Of a stretch of DNA of 9,109 nucleotides, positions 1 through 6,640 are shown piece after piece; positions within the stretch are counted from its first letter, which is position 1, and each line of letters opens with the position of its first letter. The stretch comes from Spirochaetaceae bacterium UBA6089 (GTDB lineage: Bacteria; Spirochaetota; Spirochaetia; Treponematales; Rectinemataceae): NCBI GenBank assembly GCA_002435985.1, contig DIXD01000059.1, positions 1 to 9,109 on the forward strand, written 5' to 3'. The position numbers were made by a program, and so were the translations under genes. The notes under the pieces are model-generated. The model had not been told where the DNA came from and ran no database searches. It saw nothing but the letters and a program-made list of their open reading frames with translations.

Positions 1-702
1 GGTTTCGGGCGCGGGAGGAAAAGAAAGGATACACCCGTTGCGCTCGGGCCATGGATTGAAGGCAATGTTCCAGTATCCTGTTGCAAGAAGGGCCTCGTGG
101 ACCGCCTGTGGCGTCGATTTGATTCCAAGCTCTCGGGCGAGGGCGCTTTCCTCACTGAGGCCGCGTGCGCACCTTGCGAGTTCATCGAAGAAAGGCTGAA
201 AGAGAGGGCTTTTGTCGATAAGCGCGGAATCGTGCTTTTCTCGGGCGCGACGGAAGGCGTCGATGAATGTATTTTTGCTCTCGGCAATCTCCTTCTTTTT
301 TTTCTCTTTTTCGAGCAATTTCTGATGCTCTTCCCTGCTGCGGACTCGGATGCCCTCGTCCAGAATCTCCACTGCCGGATTGCCGAGAAGCGAGCGCCAC
401 GCCGCAACGATGTGCTCAGCCTGTGCATCACCCCATGCGAGGTCTGTGAATTCTCGCCAGCTGATGAGCGCAAGCCCCTCAGGATGTTCTTCCTGAAGTA
501 AGGCAAGGGCTTCCGCTGCCTCAGGAGAAGGCTTGTTCACAGGGAAGACGCTGATGGGACCATCATCGAGCAAGGCCAGATCCTTGAGCCTGACGCGCCG
601 TTCTTCTCCTTCGATCCCACGGATCAGAATTTTATCGGCATCGTAGGAGAGCACGATGGCCGGTTTCGTCTTGTACATAACCAGAGAATGAAGCGGAACC
701 AT
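1..702 (-). CDS. Probable RNB-family exoribonuclease (RNase II/R-like), N-terminal part
   Basis: This gene runs off the left edge; 234 codons are visible without a stop. Residues 6-50 (SLVMYKTKPAIV... then a VRLKDL stretch and GP) resemble the small beta domain at the start of cyanobacterial and spirochaetal RNase II proteins. Residues 80-106 (SWREFTDLAWG...AAWRSLL) match the helical segment that follows it in those proteins, and a Lys/Glu-rich linker lies at about 124-145. The RNB catalytic domain, with its Asp metal ligands, would lie outside the window, so activity cannot be judged. Family members degrade RNA 3' to 5' in the cytoplasm. I chose the ATG at 700-702 because it gives MVPLHSLVMYK, which matches the family N-terminus better than the in-frame ATG at 676-678. 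No strong ribosome binding site precedes either. The product is inferred from family resemblance in a poorly conserved region; another RNA-binding protein is possible. Confidence 0.6.
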   Translation of the reverse strand, partial: MVPLHSLVMYKTKPAIVLSYDADKILIRGIEGEERRVRLKDLALLDDGPISVFPVNKPSPEAAEALALLQEEHPEGLALISWREFTDLAWGDAQAEHIVAAWRSLLGNPAVEILDEGIRVRSREEHQKLLEKEKKKKEIAESKNTFIDAFRRAREKHDSALIDKSPLFQPFFDELARCARGLSEESALARELGIKSTPQAVHEALLATGYWNIAFNPWPERNGCILSFPPAPET

Positions 703-709
703 GCCTTTG

Positions 710-738
710 GTTATAACTTTAAAGGTACCGAGAGACAA
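710..738 (-). promoter_or_regulatory. Candidate sigma70 promoter for the RNB-like gene
   Basis: Read on the minus strand, TTGTCT (733-738) and TATAAC (710-715) are separated by exactly 17 bp. The -10 box matches consensus at five of six positions. It ends only 7 bp before the preferred ATG, so the predicted transcript would begin at or next to that codon (a leaderless or nearly leaderless mRNA), or it would support the internal ATG at 676-678. The prediction comes from the sequence only. Confidence 0.45.
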
Positions 739-754
739 GGTAGAGACATGCTTA

Positions 755-783
755 TTGCGGAGCTTCTAGCCTTATGGTATAGT
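755..783 (+). promoter_or_regulatory. Candidate sigma70 promoter for the small membrane protein
   Basis: TTGCGG (755-760) and TATAGT (778-783) are spaced by 17 bp, and the -10 box matches at five of six positions. The expected start is near 790, giving a leader of roughly 58 nt before the ATG at 848. This promoter faces away from the one on the minus strand at 710-738, so the region is a divergent promoter pair. Confidence 0.5.
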
Positions 784-847
784 ACTTTTAAAAATAATCC
801 GTTTGCTCGGGACGAACGTACATTTGACACGAACGAAGGAGAATGCA

Positions 848-1099
848 ATGACTGCGTTGCTGGTTGGTATTGGACTTATCATTGTGGCGGTGCTCATGGT
901 ACTCCCTGGAATTCTAGGCTGGTGGAATGATGTCCTCGCCTTTCTCCGCGGCGCGCTTCCTGTTCTCGCTGTGTTAATCGGTGCTCTGGCAGTATTCATC
1001 GGCATTGCGGACATAAAAGACAAAATCGAAGAGAAAAAAGAAGAGGAAAAAGAAAAATCGGAAAATGGGCAAGAAGGAAATGGGGAGAAGAAGGACTAG
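848..1099 (+). CDS. Small two-helix membrane protein with charged C-terminal tail, function unknown
   Basis: The protein has 83 residues. Two hydrophobic segments (about residues 3-23 and 30-51) are separated by a short GWWNDV turn. They are followed by a strongly charged tail from about residue 53, rich in Lys and Glu (IEEKKEEEKEKSEN...GEKKD). This predicts a small cytoplasmic-membrane hairpin with the charged tail on the cytoplasmic side. The start is set at the ATG at 848 because AAGGAG (836-841) lies 6 bp before it; an in-frame TTG at 803 would extend the reading frame but has no ribosome binding site and would add a polar stretch before the first helix. I do not recognise a named family. 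It has its own promoter and lies about 100 bp before rplM in the same direction with no terminator between, so some transcription may run on into rplM. Confidence 0.75.
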   Translation: MTALLVGIGLIIVAVLMVLPGILGWWNDVLAFLRGALPVLAVLIGALAVFIGIADIKDKIEEKKEEEKEKSENGQEGNGEKKD

Positions 1100-1126
1100 C
1101 TCGCATAGCTATCTTGGTAAGGATGC

Positions 1127-1155
1127 TTGACATGTTTTTCAATCTATGGGAATAT
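1127..1155 (+). promoter_or_regulatory. Strong extended -10 promoter for rplM-rpsI
   Basis: A perfect TTGACA (1127-1132) is followed after 17 bp by GAATAT (1150-1155). TG at 1147-1148 sits one base before the -10 hexamer, the extended -10 arrangement. The expected start is near 1162, giving a leader of about 43 nt. A perfect -35 box suits a highly expressed ribosomal protein operon. I see no large leader structure that would bind L13 or S9. Confidence 0.6.
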
Positions 1156-1204
1156 GCACCCGCATTTTTTTGAATACTCCACAATAAGGTGAAGGTATAC
1201 ATAC

Positions 1205-1633
1205 ATGAAGACTGTATTTGTAACTCCTGCGACGGCTGAGCGCAGATGGTACATCATCGACGCTGCCGGTAAGCCTCTCGGTCGTGTTGCAGCCAAGGTC
1301 GCGTCGATCTTAAGGGGTAAGAATAAGCCGACATTTACTCCGAGTCAGGAGACTGGGGATTACATCATCGTTGTCAATGCCGACAAGGTTATGGTGACAG
1401 GTCAAAAACGCCAGAATAAGATGTATTACCATCACACGGGGTTTCCGGGCGGCATCAAGGGGTTCAATTTTGCTGAACTTATCGATCGAAATCCGGTTTC
1501 TCCTATGGAGATAGCGATCCGCGGTATGCTTCCTAAAGGGCCGCTCGGCCGCAAGCTGTTCAAGAATGTGAAGGTATATGCCGGCCCGAATCATCCGCAT
1601 GCGGCGCAGATGCCGACGGTGATCGATCTTTAA
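1205..1633 (+). CDS. rplM: 50S ribosomal protein L13
   Basis: This 142-residue protein has the full family length. Family features run throughout: WYIIDAAGKPLGRVAAKVA near the N-terminus, the LRGKNKPTFTPSQETGDYI segment, VTGQKRQNKMYYHHTGFPGG in the middle, and the C-terminal MLPKGPLGRKLFKNVKVYAG and HPHAAQMP. L13 is an early-assembling protein of the large ribosomal subunit that contacts 23S rRNA. The ATG at 1205 is preceded by an AAGGTGAAGG stretch (1186-1195). rpsI follows after 19 bp, the usual bacterial pairing of L13 and S9, and the two are almost certainly cotranscribed from the promoter at 1127-1155. Confidence 0.98.
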   Translation: MKTVFVTPATAERRWYIIDAAGKPLGRVAAKVASILRGKNKPTFTPSQETGDYIIVVNADKVMVTGQKRQNKMYYHHTGFPGGIKGFNFAELIDRNPVSPMEIAIRGMLPKGPLGRKLFKNVKVYAGPNHPHAAQMPTVIDL

Positions 1634-1652
1634 TTGAGGGAAGGAAGACAAA

Positions 1653-2051
1653 ATGGTCAAAAATATCAACCTTGGTATTGGCACGGGCCGCCGCAAATGC
1701 GCCGTTGCGAGAGTGTTTCTCCGCGAAGGCTCCGGCAAGATAATCATCAACCAAAAGGATCTTAAAGAATATTTTCCGACCGAAGGCCTCGTCGCCCAGG
1801 TGCGCAAGCCCTTCCTCGTCACTGCCAGCGAAAATAAGTTCGATGCGTATATCACTGTCATCGGTGGTGGCCCTTCAGGCCAGGCCGGCGCCTGCACCCA
1901 TGGGCTTGCACGAGCTCTTGCACAGATTGATCCGGCAAACCATGTGTCGCTCAAGGCGAATGGGCTTCTGACCCGCGATCCGCGCATGGTCGAGCGCAAG
2001 AAATACGGCCAGCGCGGTGCCCGCCGGAGATTCCAATTCTCTAAGCGCTGA
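1653..2051 (+). CDS. rpsI: 30S ribosomal protein S9
   Basis: This 132-residue protein is complete. It shows the S9 hallmarks: GTGRRKCAVARVFLREGSG near the N-terminus, the GGGPSGQAGACTHGLARAL core, and the conserved C-terminus KKYGQRGARRRFQFSKR, whose last residues reach toward the P-site tRNA in the ribosome. The ATG at 1653 follows a purine-rich GAGGGAAGGA (1636-1645) at normal spacing. Its stop codon is 3 bp from the recX start, so recX is probably translated by coupling to rpsI. Confidence 0.98.
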   Translation: MVKNINLGIGTGRRKCAVARVFLREGSGKIIINQKDLKEYFPTEGLVAQVRKPFLVTASENKFDAYITVIGGGPSGQAGACTHGLARALAQIDPANHVSLKANGLLTRDPRMVERKKYGQRGARRRFQFSKR

Positions 2052-2054
2052 TCT

Positions 2055-2894
2055 ATGGCGATGCGGATTGAGTCCGTTCGCGAAAAGGCCTCCGAGACGC
2101 TCGAAGTGGCGCTCTCCGGAGGCCTTCTGTTTCGTTTCGACGTCAAGGATGCCGAGCAGCTGGGCTATTTCTTCGACCACGGCGCTCGGATGCTTGGCGT
2201 TGCTGCGGAGTCGAGTCCCATCACACTAGGAGAGGAAGAGATCTTGAACGAGGGGGCCGTGCTCGCGCTTCGCCGTCTCGATGCGCTGCATAGAGCCCGC
2301 AAGGATGCGCTTTCGATCCTTTCGTGCGCCGAACAAGGGTCGAAGCAGCTGTATGAAAAACTGCTAAAAAAAGGCTACGAACCGGAAATCTCCCGGGCCT
2401 GCCTTACATGGGTCTGCAACGAGCATTATGTCGATGATCGCCGCTATGTCGTCATGCTCCTGAGGTCTCACATGGTGAGAAGAGGGCAGGGTCCGGACCG
2501 CATAAAGGCCATTGCCTGGCCCCGTATTGGTCTTTTCGAGGACCCAAATACGATACTTGCCGATGGCTTGGCCTCGATGACAGAGGAAGACATGCAAGAG
2601 GCGATCCGAAGAAGCTGTGCCGCTATCTTGAGGCGGACAGAGAATTTTTCCCGCAGCAGCTGTGGCATCGGCCGAAGACAGCGTAGGTCCAATGGTCTAA
2701 AGTCCAATAGTCTAAAATCCAATGGTCTTCCTCGTGGTGCGTCCGAGGATGAGCCCGACGTGGGCCAGCACCTGTTGTCCTTCAGCGAACAATGTTCGCT
2801 TCTGCGGGGATATTTGAAGCATGAAGGGTTTCCATCGCATTCGATCGACGTATTCCTCGAGTCGTGGGGGAAGGATGCGCGTGGTGATGACTAA
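2055..2894 (+). CDS. recX: RecX-type regulator of RecA, with an aberrant central segment
   Basis: This 279-residue protein has RecX architecture. A short beta-rich N-terminus covers about residues 1-50. The first three-helix module is at about 70-138 (ALRRLDALHRARKDAL, then QLYEKLLKKGYEPEI and VDDRRYVVMLLRS). A second module follows at about 142-190, and a last one at about 242-272 (SFSEQCSLLRGYLKHEGF...IDVFLESW). RecX proteins bind RecA filaments and limit recombination and strand exchange. Between modules two and three, residues 185-240 are Arg/Ser-rich and unlike the family, and include the pentapeptide repeat SNGLK-SNSLK-SNGLP. In the same stretch a different frame (2609-2683) reads more like RecX, which suggests a pair of compensating indels or a sequencing error. 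The ATG at 2055 lacks a clear ribosome binding site, and a second ATG at 2061 is equally possible. It lies directly after rpsI, consistent with one operon. Confidence 0.85.
   Translation: MAMRIESVREKASETLEVALSGGLLFRFDVKDAEQLGYFFDHGARMLGVAAESSPITLGEEEILNEGAVLALRRLDALHRARKDALSILSCAEQGSKQLYEKLLKKGYEPEISRACLTWVCNEHYVDDRRYVVMLLRSHMVRRGQGPDRIKAIAWPRIGLFEDPNTILADGLASMTEEDMQEAIRRSCAAILRRTENFSRSSCGIGRRQRRSNGLKSNSLKSNGLPRGASEDEPDVGQHLLSFSEQCSLLRGYLKHEGFPSHSIDVFLESWGKDARGDD
2687..2731 (+). repeat. 15-bp tandem repeat, three copies, inside recX
   Basis: The unit GTCCAATGGTCTAAA occurs three times head to tail (2687-2701, 2702-2716, 2717-2731). Copy two has one change (G to A) within the unit. Copy three differs at its first base and at its last three. 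The period is a multiple of three, and only the recX frame is open through it, encoding SNGLK, SNSLK and SNGLP at residues 212-226. Slipped-strand changes in copy number would keep the frame. Confidence 0.9.
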
Positions 2895-2913
2895 AAATAC
2901 GATTTTCCAATAC

Positions 2914-2943
2914 TTGACAGACCTTACTACAAGATTCAATAAT
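2914..2943 (+). promoter_or_regulatory. Promoter for the HTH-EIIA gene
   Basis: A perfect TTGACA (2914-2919) is followed after 18 bp by AATAAT (2938-2943), which matches the -10 consensus at five of six positions. It sits in the 83-bp gap after recX, giving a leader of about 28 nt ahead of the ATG at 2978. There is no terminator between recX and this promoter, so upstream transcripts can also enter. Confidence 0.6.
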
Positions 2944-2977
2944 ATGTCATAAATTTCAAGTCGGAGGGGCGTACCGC

Positions 2978-3631
2978 ATGGATGACGATATTCTGACCAT
3001 TGAAGAGGTGGCGAAGTACTTGCGAGTATCCGAACGAACTGTCTACGACTGGGCGCAGAAAGGTGAAATACCTTCCGGCAAAATAGGCACCGTTTGGCGC
3101 TTCAAAAAGAGCGAAATCGAGCGGTGGGTCAACGAACGCCTTTCTTCGAATCGGCCAGTAGCACTCATCAGCAGCGTAAAAATTCAGAACATCATCTCGC
3201 CTGATCGAATTCTGTTTCTCAATTATCCGTCAAAGCGCAATGCACTGATTGCACTCGCCGAAAACCTTTCCATGGCACCTCAGATCAAGAACAAGCAGGA
3301 ACTGATATCGGAAATTCTTCGCCGCGAAGAGCTCATGAGCACGGCAATCGGCAAGGGCATCGCGATTCCCCATGTTCGTCTTACCTCTGTGACGGACCTG
3401 GTGATCTCCATCGGCATTTCGAAGTGCGATATTACCGATTTTCAGACTCTCGACGATATGCCTGTGCGGCTTTTATTCATGATCGCTGCGGCGTATAATC
3501 AGCATGCGTATTACCTGCAGACGCTTTCGTTTTTTTCCGCGCGGCTCAAGGTGGTAGAACTGCGAGATGGGCTTTTGAACTGCAAAACGTCGAATGAGGC
3601 GTATGAGCTCTTGGTCCAACAGGATCAATAG
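2978..3631 (+). CDS. Excisionase-type HTH fused to PTS EIIA (PtsN-like) domain
   Basis: This 217-residue protein has two domains. Residues 4-55 (LTIEEVAKYLRVSERTVYDWAQ, then a GKIGTVWRF turn and EIERWV) are an excisionase/MerR-like winged helix that binds DNA. Residues 72-214 are a mannitol/fructose-type EIIA domain of the nitrogen-PTS kind. The phosphoacceptor motif is intact as GKGIAIPHVRL, with His132 as the expected phosphorylated residue, and the conserved HAYYLQTLSFFSARL region follows at 176-190. I infer a cytoplasmic regulator whose DNA binding or partner choice depends on PTS phosphorylation; no EIIB or EIIC transporter gene is in the window, so a transport role is unlikely. GGAGGGG (2963-2969) lies 8 bp before the ATG. 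It has its own promoter and terminator and sits immediately before smc. The target DNA and signal are unknown. Confidence 0.88.
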   Translation: MDDDILTIEEVAKYLRVSERTVYDWAQKGEIPSGKIGTVWRFKKSEIERWVNERLSSNRPVALISSVKIQNIISPDRILFLNYPSKRNALIALAENLSMAPQIKNKQELISEILRREELMSTAIGKGIAIPHVRLTSVTDLVISIGISKCDITDFQTLDDMPVRLLFMIAAAYNQHAYYLQTLSFFSARLKVVELRDGLLNCKTSNEAYELLVQQDQ

Positions 3632-3653
3632 GACCGACTCGCTCCGATGAGAG

Positions 3654-3698
3654 AGCACCTGCACTGCGCCGGCGCGTTGCTGCAGGTGCTTTTTCTTT
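3654..3698 (+). terminator. Intrinsic terminator after the HTH-EIIA gene
   Basis: AGCACCTGCA (3654-3663) pairs perfectly with TGCAGGTGCT (3681-3690), a 10-bp stem. It is followed by a T-rich tail TTTTCTTT (3691-3698). The 17-nt loop contains a GC-only palindrome (GCGCCGGCGC, 3666-3675) that could fold separately. The stem starts 22 bp after the HTH-EIIA stop codon and ends 28 bp before smc. Confidence 0.85.
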
Positions 3699-3718
3699 GA
3701 ATCGAAAGGAAATGCTTT

Positions 3719-6628
3719 GTGTATTTGAAAAGTCTTGAAATATTCGGATTCAAATCGTTTGCGGACAGAGTCCGTATCGAGTTTTCCCAGGGAATTTCGG
3801 CACTGCTCGGGCCGAACGGCTGCGGCAAGTCCAATATTGTCGACGCCATAAAGTGGGTCGTCGGAGAGCAGTCGGCGAAAAGCCTGCGCGCCGAGTCGAT
3901 GGCGGATGTCATCTTCAATGGCACGGAGAGCAGGCGGTCTCTGTCGGTTGCGGAGGTGGCGATCACCATCAACAACGAAGGAGGGTCTCTTCCCCTCGAT
4001 GTGCCTGAAATCGAGGTGAAGCGGCGTCTCTACCGCTCAGGCGAAAACGAATATTTTATCAACGGCAAAACGGCGAAACTGAAGGATGTACGGGAACTTT
4101 TCTGGGATACGGGGATCGGTAAGGCGGCCTATTCGGTGATGGAACAAGGGCGCATCGACCAGATCCTTTCGTCCAAACCGGAGGATAGGCGCTATCTCTT
4201 CGAAGAGGCGGCGGGCATCACCAAACACAAGATCCGTGTGCGCGAGGCAGAGCTCAAGCTTGCAAAGACTGAAGAGAACATGCGCCAGATCGAAGGCATC
4301 GTTCGGGAGGTCAAACACTCCTATGAGAACCTCAAGGTACAGGCAGAGAAAACCATTCACTATAGGCAGTTAAAAGAGAACATATTCGAGACCGAGCTCG
4401 ATCTGTACCTCGTGCGTCTGCGACAGTACGTCCGAGAACGCGACCGCAGCAGCGCATCCTTCGATCAGAAGAAAAAGGAGCGCGAAGCCCTCGTGCAGCG
4501 CATCGACGCCATGAGCGCATCGATGTCGAAGGGGCTCGATCTTGTCAACGAGCTCGAAGCCAAGCTCGTCGAGATGCAGAAGATCTTGTATGGGCTTGCG
4601 GTGGAGAAGAACGGCAAGGAAAAGCAGAAGACGCTCCTCACCGAGCGGCGCCACGAGTTGAAGGCGAAGATCGAACAGCTCCAAAGTCGGGACCGTGCCG
4701 TCGCTGCGAAGATCGAATCCCTCCAAGAGGAAGAAGGAGAAAAAGAGGCCGAACATGCGGGTTTCAAGGCACGGATTCGCGAGGTCGAGGCCAACATCCA
4801 GACCTTCGACGAGAACATCTCCGCCGCAGCCCTCTCGGTAAAGGCCAACGAGGAAACCATCAGACACAACGCCGAAGAATCGAACGAGATCGGCCAGAAG
4901 ACCTCGCAGCTGCGCCACGAACTCGATACGATTACGGAGAGGATAGCCCAGCTCGTCGATGATCGCCTGCGCCAATCCGAATCCCAGATCGAACAGCGCC
5001 AGAAGCTCGAGGCACAGATCAGACAAAAAATCGACGAGATTACGCGTGTTGCGGCCTCTCAGGCCGAAAGGCTCCATGATTATGCGCGGATTGCGGCGAC
5101 CATGAGCGCCCAGGAGCGCGCGCAAGAGATCGAGAGGATCCGTGCGGACCTGTACGAACTCTCATCGCAGTCGAAGTCGCTGGCGGACGATTTTCTGCGC
5201 TATGTCGCCATCTCACCGGGGTTTCTCAACGAACTTGTCGCGCCCGAAGGTGTGATGACGCAGAAGCGACGCATCGATGCTGCCATCGCTACGCACACCG
5301 ATCGGCTCAAGGCGATCGAGGCCGACAGTCAGGCGCTCTCTGTGCGAAATAGTGAACTTGCGAAAAAAATCGAAACCTACCGCAAAACCCTCGAAGAGGC
5401 GCGACTCGAAAAGGCCAAGATTCAGGCCCAGATGGAGGCTGCGCAGGAAGCCCTCTCGGTGCTGAGGCGAGAGATCGCCGGTCAGGAGGCCTATCGCAGA
5501 GAGATCGCAAACGAACGTGCAGGAGAACAGCGCCGCCTCGATGAATTGGAAGAGGAGCTCCAAACTATCGAAGAGGAAATCGCCGAGATCGATCAAAAAG
5601 GCCGTCGCCTTTCTGAAGAGATGGCGGGGCTCGACCGCGCCATCGGCCAGCACACCGCCGACCTCGCGGAGAAGCGCAAGGAATCCTCTGAGCTCGAGCA
5701 GAAACTGCAGGCGATACAGCACGAATTAGAGGACCTCCATATGGCGCTCGCCCAGAACGAGACTGAGATCAAGAACATCAAGGATACATTTACGGAGCTC
5801 TATTCGCGGGACCTTTCGGCATACGAATCGAGGATGTATGAAATCCGCAGACCACTTTCGGATATCCGCGAGGAACTTGCATCGCTGAAGTCGTCGCTGT
5901 CCTCGCTCGGCTCCGTCAACCTCATGGCACCTGAAGAATTCGAAGAAGTACGGCGCCGCTATGAATTTTTGAATGGCCAGTATGAGGACCTGCAGAAGGC
6001 ACGAACAGACTTGGTACGCATCACCGACGAGGTCCGCACCGAGAGCGCACGGCTCTTTGTCGACACCTACAACAGAATTAAGAAAAATTTTCACAATATG
6101 TTCCGTAGACTCTTCGGCGGGGGACGGGCCGAGCTCCGTCTCCTCGATGCCGACCATGTGCTTGAAAGCGGCATCGAAATCTACGCTCAGCCGCCAGGGA
6201 AGAAGCTCGAAAACATATCGCTTCTGTCGGGTGGCGAGCGTACGCTCACAGCGATCGCGCTGCTCTTTGCGACCTACATGGTGAAGCCATCGCCCTTCTG
6301 TTTTCTTGACGAGATCGACGCAGCTCTGGACGAAGCCAACATTATTCAGCTGGTGAATCTTCTTCGGGAATTCGGCACCACAAGCCAGTTCATTGTGATC
6401 ACACACAACAAGAAGACCGTGGCCTGTGCCGATACGCTGCTCGGTATCACGATGGAGGAATCAGGCGTCACGAAGGCGGTTGCGATCCGGGTGCAAAATG
6501 AGAACGGTGTGGTGCGGCCCGTCTATGTCCCCGATCAGCCCTTCGAGGAAGAAGAGGTCGTCTACGAAGATGGCCGTCAGCTCGACGACAAGGAAGGTCT
6601 AAGCGTGACAGGGAACTCACGGCCATGA
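3719..6628 (+). CDS. smc: Chromosome segregation ATPase SMC (short form)
   Basis: This 969-residue SMC protein forms, with ScpA and ScpB elsewhere in the genome, the complex that compacts and separates chromosomes. The N-terminal ATPase half starts YLKSLEIFGFKSFADRV and has Walker A GPNGCGKSN at 31-39, a Q-loop in MEQGRID (Gln143) and the FEEAAGI segment at 161-167. The C-terminal half has LGSVNLMAPEEFEE, the signature LSGGERTLTAIALLFA (836 onward) and Walker B with the D-loop, FLDEIDAALDEAN, with Asp864 and Glu865. Between them are two long coiled-coil arms (about 165-490 and 521-770) split by a short non-coiled segment at 492-520. No canonical hinge with its glycine-rich motif is visible, and the protein is shorter than the roughly 1150-1190 residues usual in other bacteria. 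The start is GTG at 3719, with AAAGGA 8 bp upstream; VYLKSLEIFG matches the family N-terminus. The gene lies just beyond a terminator, with no clear promoter of its own. Confidence 0.95.
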   Translation: MYLKSLEIFGFKSFADRVRIEFSQGISALLGPNGCGKSNIVDAIKWVVGEQSAKSLRAESMADVIFNGTESRRSLSVAEVAITINNEGGSLPLDVPEIEVKRRLYRSGENEYFINGKTAKLKDVRELFWDTGIGKAAYSVMEQGRIDQILSSKPEDRRYLFEEAAGITKHKIRVREAELKLAKTEENMRQIEGIVREVKHSYENLKVQAEKTIHYRQLKENIFETELDLYLVRLRQYVRERDRSSASFDQKKKEREALVQRIDAMSASMSKGLDLVNELEAKLVEMQKILYGLAVEKNGKEKQKTLLTERRHELKAKIEQLQSRDRAVAAKIESLQEEEGEKEAEHAGFKARIREVEANIQTFDENISAAALSVKANEETIRHNAEESNEIGQKTSQLRHELDTITERIAQLVDDRLRQSESQIEQRQKLEAQIRQKIDEITRVAASQAERLHDYARIAATMSAQERAQEIERIRADLYELSSQSKSLADDFLRYVAISPGFLNELVAPEGVMTQKRRIDAAIATHTDRLKAIEADSQALSVRNSELAKKIETYRKTLEEARLEKAKIQAQMEAAQEALSVLRREIAGQEAYRREIANERAGEQRRLDELEEELQTIEEEIAEIDQKGRRLSEEMAGLDRAIGQHTADLAEKRKESSELEQKLQAIQHELEDLHMALAQNETEIKNIKDTFTELYSRDLSAYESRMYEIRRPLSDIREELASLKSSLSSLGSVNLMAPEEFEEVRRRYEFLNGQYEDLQKARTDLVRITDEVRTESARLFVDTYNRIKKNFHNMFRRLFGGGRAELRLLDADHVLESGIEIYAQPPGKKLENISLLSGGERTLTAIALLFATYMVKPSPFCFLDEIDAALDEANIIQLVNLLREFGTTSQFIVITHNKKTVACADTLLGITMEESGVTKAVAIRVQNENGVVRPVYVPDQPFEEEEVVYEDGRQLDDKEGLSVTGNSRP

Positions 6629-6640
6629 AAGGGTAATGCG

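Noticed and set aside
97..501. Plus-strand open frame opposite the RNB-like gene
   Set aside because: The minus strand is continuously open to the window edge with recognisable family segments; the plus-strand translation has none.
811..835. Direct repeat ACGAACG (812-818 and 829-835) in the leader of the small membrane protein
   Set aside because: Only 7 bp and two copies, downstream of the promoter; this is within what chance would give.
803..847. TTG start extending the small membrane protein by 15 residues
   Set aside because: There is no ribosome binding site before it, and the ATG at 848 has AAGGAG at ideal spacing.
1097..1111. Inverted repeat TAGCT/AGCTA after the small membrane protein
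   Set aside because: A 5-bp AT-containing stem without a T-run cannot be called a terminator.
1310..2146. Long minus-strand open frame opposite rplM and rpsI
   Set aside because: It lies opposite two unmistakable ribosomal protein genes, has no family resemblance, and is explained by their codon bias.
4370..5125. 251-codon minus-strand open frame inside smc
   Set aside because: It is the mirror of Glu/Lys/Gln-rich coiled-coil codons, giving a Leu/Phe-rich translation. No ribosome binding site or motif supports it.
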